A DNA stretch of 9,453 bases. It comes from CAYWKL01 sp964459095. Its GTDB lineage: Bacteria; Patescibacteriota; Microgenomatia; Daviesbacterales; UBA10151. This document shows positions 6,352 to 9,453 of this stretch, piece after piece (the first letter of the stretch is position 1; each line of letters opens with the position of its first letter). The stretch is from assembly GCA_964459095.1 (NCBI GenBank), contig CAYWKL010000032.1, forward strand, positions 1 to 9,453, given 5' to 3'. The position numbers and the translations under genes are program-made. Below the pieces are notes generated by a model. That model was not told the origin of the DNA. It saw only the letters and a list, made by a program, of their open reading frames with translations, and ran no database searches.

Positions 6352-9300
6352 CTTTCTTCTCCACTCCTTATACTTCCTCACCAGGTGTGGCAGCACCAAT
6401 CCTAGTGGTAAAAGCCCTAATAAGTTCTCAGGTATTGCTAAACTTGTAATATTTACAACTAACCAGGAAGCACTAACCTGGGCATTTTGTATCTCTGTAT
6501 CCAAATTATTCCCATCAACAGTAAGAGTGGATTTATAAACTGTTGACCTATCACTAGTTCCATTTTGTCCTCCTATTACATAAAGATAACTTGATGAACC
6601 AATACTGCTCGTTGCGAGTCCTGCATAAAATGTTTCGATTGGAAGCTGGCCCTGATAGGTTGTACTAAAGTAGCCTGCATCTCCTGTGGTAGAATTTATA
6701 GTTGCCCTATAAACTGTTGAATAATTAGTGCTTCCAGTATTGCCTCCTAAAACATAAAGATAGCTTGAACTACCTACTGTTACTGCTAAAGAAGAGTGAG
6801 AATCAATTAAAACAGGGATCTGGCCCTGGCTGGTAGTAGATAAGCTAGCTACATCTCCTGTGGTAGAATTTATAGTTGATTTATAAACAGCAGAACCTGC
6901 AGCAGTTGTTGCTCCTCCTATTGAATAAATATAAGAGCTTCCTGAAATGGTTATTGAGGCTCCAGATTGACCAGCTGTTGTTGCAGGAAGCTGGCCTTGA
7001 GAAGTAGTACTAAATGCCCCAAGATCCCCTTCAACCATGTTTCCATTGAGAGTAGATCTGTAAACAGTTGAGTAAGTTGTTGTCCCATCAAATCCCCCAA
7101 TTACAAATAAATAACTAGAAGCACCTACTGTAGAGAGAGCAGTATTGGGCCCTCTTCTTAAAATTTTTGGTAGCTGAACCTGGCTTGTAGTATCAAAACT
7201 ACTTATGTCCCCCGTTGATGAATTAACTGTAGCTTTATAGACAGTTGAGCTTGCTGTGCCACGATTACCACCTACTGTATATATATAAGTTGACGAGCCA
7301 ATTGTCGTACCAGACGGATAAAATTGAGTCAATGTTGTTTGTACTTGAGCCTGGCTGGTAGTGTCAAAAGCACCAACGTCTCCTGTAATTCCATTGACAG
7401 TTGCTTTATAGACTGAGGATCTAGAGGCAGAATCCGCACCTCCGATTACATAAAGATAAGTTGAAGACCCGACTGTAAGGGAAACAGCACCAAACGACTG
7501 TCTAGTCACTGGTAACTGAGCCTGGCTTGTAGTAGCAAGGCTCCCGATATCACCATTACTACTATTTAGAGTAGCTTTATAGACATTTGAATAAACAGTA
7601 GGATTCTCCCCACCTATTATATAAAGATAGGTAGAAGCACCTATGGTAGTCGCAGCGCTCCCTAAATTTGCCAAGATACTGGGTAGTTGGGGTTGAGATG
7701 TAGTAGCAAATGTCCCTATATCCCCTGTTGTTAGGCTTATTGCAGCTTTATAAATTGTGGATTGTCTGGTTCCTGTAGTTCCCCCTATTACATAAACATA
7801 TGTTGAAGGACCAATATTATATGAGCTACCGCTAAATTGACTCAATATTTGAAGTAATTGCCCTTGAGAGGTAGTAGCAAAAGCCCCTGCATCACCTGTT
7901 GTAGCATTTAGTGTTGCTTTATAGACAGTAGAAGTTCGAGCAGCACCAAGCCCGCCCAAAAGATACAGATAGGTCGAAGGTCCTACAGTTTGTGTAAAAG
8001 ACATTGCCTCACTAATCGGTCCTGGAACCTGAGCTTGTGAAGTAGTATCAAATGCCCCTGCATCTCCTGTACCTGAATCATCTTTTATAGTAGATTTATA
8101 AACAGTTGAGTTAACTGTAGTACAATTATAATCAACACACCCCCCAATTAGATAAAGATAAGTTGAAGCGGCATCTGAGGCATAAGTAGAGTAATTCCAG
8201 TAAAGATTACTTGGAAGCTGGGCTTGAGCAGTTGTATTAAAGGCTCCTAAATTACCTGCTTGGGAATCTATTACCCCTTTATAAACAGTAGAGGAAACTG
8301 AATTTGTCGCAGGACTTCCACCTAATACATACACATAAGTGGATGTGCCTATTTTTACAGTATTTCCTGTAAACCACTGGTTAAAAGCAGGCAGTTGGCC
8401 TTGAGCTGTAGTTGATAAAATTCCTGTGTCCCCTGTGATATTGCTTAAATTTGATCTATAAACTGTAGAACCAGAAGTAGCATCTCCCCCTCCTAAAGTA
8501 TAAATATATGTTGAAGGTCCTATTGTAGCTGTAACGGAGGTATTTCTTTCATTAAGCCCTGGAACTTGGGCTTGAGAAGTTGTAGCAAAACCTTCAACAT
8601 TCCCTGATTGGATTGGGAAAGAAGGAATAGCTGTTTTATAAATGCTGGATTGCATACCAGATGTACCTCCTATAAGATAAACATATGTAGAGTTTCCAGA
8701 AGTAATAGATGGATTGGTAAAATTTACATCACTAGCTGCTAGTTGGGCTTGGGAAGTGGTAGAAAAGGTCCCTACATCTCCTGTTAATCCATTTAAAGTA
8801 GCTTTGTATACTGTAGATTGCAGTGTCCCTGTTGTACCTCCTAAAACATAAAGATAAGTGGAGGTCCCTGTATTAACAATTTGTGAAGAGAGCTGACCTA
8901 ATTTTTCTGGTAACTGTACCTGGGAAGCTGTATCAAAAGTTCCTATATCTCCTGTAGTAGAATTTATTGTTGCCTTATAAAGAGTGGACCTGCTACTTCC
9001 ACCCATGAAATAAATATAGGTCGACGAGCCAATGGTAGCTATTTCTGACGTATTAAGCGAAAAACGCCCCTTCAATTGTCCCTGACTGGTAGTATCAAAA
9101 GTCCCTACATCTCCAGTAGTTCCATTTAAAGTAGCTTTGTATACTGTAGAGAAACTAACAGATCCATCTTGACCTCCTAAAACATAGATATAAGTTGATG
9201 AGCCCACAGTTAAAACTTTTGTTTGATTGTAAATATAACGAACAATGTTTGGGAATTGAGCCTGGCTTGTGGTATCAAATGCTCCTATATCACCACTATT

Positions 9301-9453
9301 TCCACCAATTGTGGCTTTATAAACTGTTGAAATTAGTGTGGGAGTACTATCAGTTTGTCCTCCTATAATGTAAATGTAAGTAGAAGATCCAATTGTTCCT
9401 TTGACTGCACCTGCTGAACCATATTTTTGTAGGAGTTGAGCTTGATTAGTGGT
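6331..9453 (-). CDS. Kelch-like repeat surface protein with exosortase-type sorting tail (5' end cut by window edge)
   Basis: The frame is open from the right edge to TAG at 6333-6331: 1040 visible residues with no start in view. A GTG at 9207 has been a possible start, but coding repeats continue upstream of it, so it is internal. Seen: 17 copies of a 54-66-residue unit with the pattern (I/V)GSSTYIYVLGG, a variable loop, STVYKATLN, TGDVGTFDTTSQ, and QLP. Tyr plus a Gly-Gly doublet followed by a second aromatic strand is kelch-like, with Phe or another residue where kelch has Trp, so stacked beta-propellers are likely (inference). The sequence is very rich in Ser/Thr, a plausible glycosylation target. 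The C-terminus (visible 1007-1034) is an IPEN motif, a hydrophobic helix and a basic RKYKEWRRK tail. It is probably an exported, surface-displayed adhesin or layer protein, first in this operon. Confidence 0.85.
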   Translation of the reverse strand, partial: TTNQAQLLQKYGSAGAVKGTIGSSTYIYIIGGQTDSTPTLISTVYKATIGGNSGDIGAFDTTSQAQFPNIVRYIYNQTKVLTVGSSTYIYVLGGQDGSVSFSTVYKATLNGTTGDVGTFDTTSQGQLKGRFSLNTSEIATIGSSTYIYFMGGSSRSTLYKATINSTTGDIGTFDTASQVQLPEKLGQLSSQIVNTGTSTYLYVLGGTTGTLQSTVYKATLNGLTGDVGTFSTTSQAQLAASDVNFTNPSITSGNSTYVYLIGGTSGMQSSIYKTAIPSFPIQSGNVEGFATTSQAQVPGLNERNTSVTATIGPSTYIYTLGGGDATSGSTVYRSNLSNITGDTGILSTTAQGQLPAFNQWFTGNTVKIGTSTYVYVLGGSPATNSVSSTVYKGVIDSQAGNLGAFNTTAQAQLPSNLYWNYSTYASDAASTYLYLIGGCVDYNCTTVNSTVYKSTIKDDSGTGDAGAFDTTSQAQVPGPISEAMSFTQTVGPSTYLYLLGGLGAARTSTVYKATLNATTGDAGAFATTSQGQLLQILSQFSGSSYNIGPSTYVYVIGGTTGTRQSTIYKAAISLTTGDIGTFATTSQPQLPSILANLGSAATTIGASTYLYIIGGENPTVYSNVYKATLNSSNGDIGSLATTSQAQLPVTRQSFGAVSLTVGSSTYLYVIGGADSASRSSVYKATVNGITGDVGAFDTTSQAQVQTTLTQFYPSGTTIGSSTYIYTVGGNRGTASSTVYKATVNSSTGDISSFDTTSQVQLPKILRRGPNTALSTVGASSYLFVIGGFDGTTTYSTVYRSTLNGNMVEGDLGAFSTTSQGQLPATTAGQSGASITISGSSYIYSIGGATTAAGSAVYKSTINSTTGDVASLSTTSQGQIPVLIDSHSSLAVTVGSSSYLYVLGGNTGSTNYSTVYRATINSTTGDAGYFSTTYQGQLPIETFYAGLATSSIGSSSYLYVIGGQNGTSDRSTVYKSTLTVDGNNLDTEIQNAQVSASWLVVNITSLAIPENLLGLLPLGLVLPHLVRKYKEWRRKGLGTRD
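6352..6435 (-). other. PEP-CTERM-like C-terminal sorting signal (IPEN type)
   Basis: Codes the last part of the kelch-like protein: IPEN, then LLGLLPLGLVLPHLV, then RKYKEWRRK. The tripartite order (Pro-Glu motif, about 15 hydrophobic residues, basic cluster) is that of exosortase substrates. The Pro-Glu-Asn version differs from canonical PEP and may suit the exosortase encoded at 5090-5827. A plain C-terminal membrane anchor is the alternative. Confidence 0.75.
6560..9453 (-). repeat. Seventeen coding tandem repeats of about 160-200 bp
   Basis: On the plus strand the units show up as recurring motifs such as CCTCCTA...ACATAAAGATA (the GG-Y-I-Y core) and GCTTTATAAAC (VYKA). Units vary between 54 and 66 codons; the main length variation lies after the Gly-Gly doublet and before the next Gly-Ser-Ser. 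Conservation at DNA level suggests expansion by unequal exchange. The array continues past the right edge. Confidence 0.85.

Noticed and set aside
9205..9207. GTG as start codon of the kelch-like gene
   Set aside because: The same frame stays open to 9453 and codes more units of the same repeat (STYIYIIGG, STVYKATIG, DTTSQAQ), so this GTG is an internal Val and the true start is outside the window.

Overview
The window is AT-rich, densely packed bacterial DNA in which every recognisable gene lies on the minus strand. I infer a member of the Candidate Phyla Radiation (Patescibacteria, perhaps a Microgenomates-like lineage). The grounds are low GC, very short gaps, start codons without clear Shine-Dalgarno sequences, and a long Ser/Thr-rich kelch-like surface protein. 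This is an inference from style; there is no marker gene here. No internal TGA is read through, so TGA is not recoded in these genes.

In transcription order (right to left) the layout is: (1) 9453-6331, a long kelch-like repeat protein whose start lies beyond the right edge and which ends in an Ile-Pro-Glu-Asn / hydrophobic / basic tail like an exosortase sorting signal; (2) 6229-5858, a four-helix bundle (S23/23S-IVP family) protein; (3) 5827-5090, an exosortase/archaeosortase-family membrane cysteine protease-transpeptidase with Cys92, Arg136 and His156; (4-6) three tandem paralogous GT-C membrane proteins of the TMTC/PMT type with TPRs, at 4999-2933, 2818-998 and 925-1 (the last cut by the left edge). 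Gaps are 30-113 bp and all genes are co-oriented, so one operon is plausible. The working model is a surface-glycoprotein cassette: the kelch protein is exported, glycosylated outside the membrane by the GT-C/TPR enzymes, and processed or anchored by the neighbouring exosortase.

The second layer is repetitive DNA. Every intergenic gap is filled with degenerate 7-bp tandem repeats. Each gap has its own heptamer, and four of the five gaps hold two arrays in opposite orientation. Similar heptad arrays also occur in frame inside two GT-C genes. Separate palindromic elements (GTCAT...ATGAC ends; an ATTCCCGC/GCGGGAAT hairpin) are also inserted in frame in the GT-C genes, mostly in predicted cytoplasmic loops. 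Three genes take their stop codon from the heptad repeats. No gap exceeds 300 bp; I saw no tRNA, rRNA, CRISPR array, transposase or convincing rho-independent terminator.
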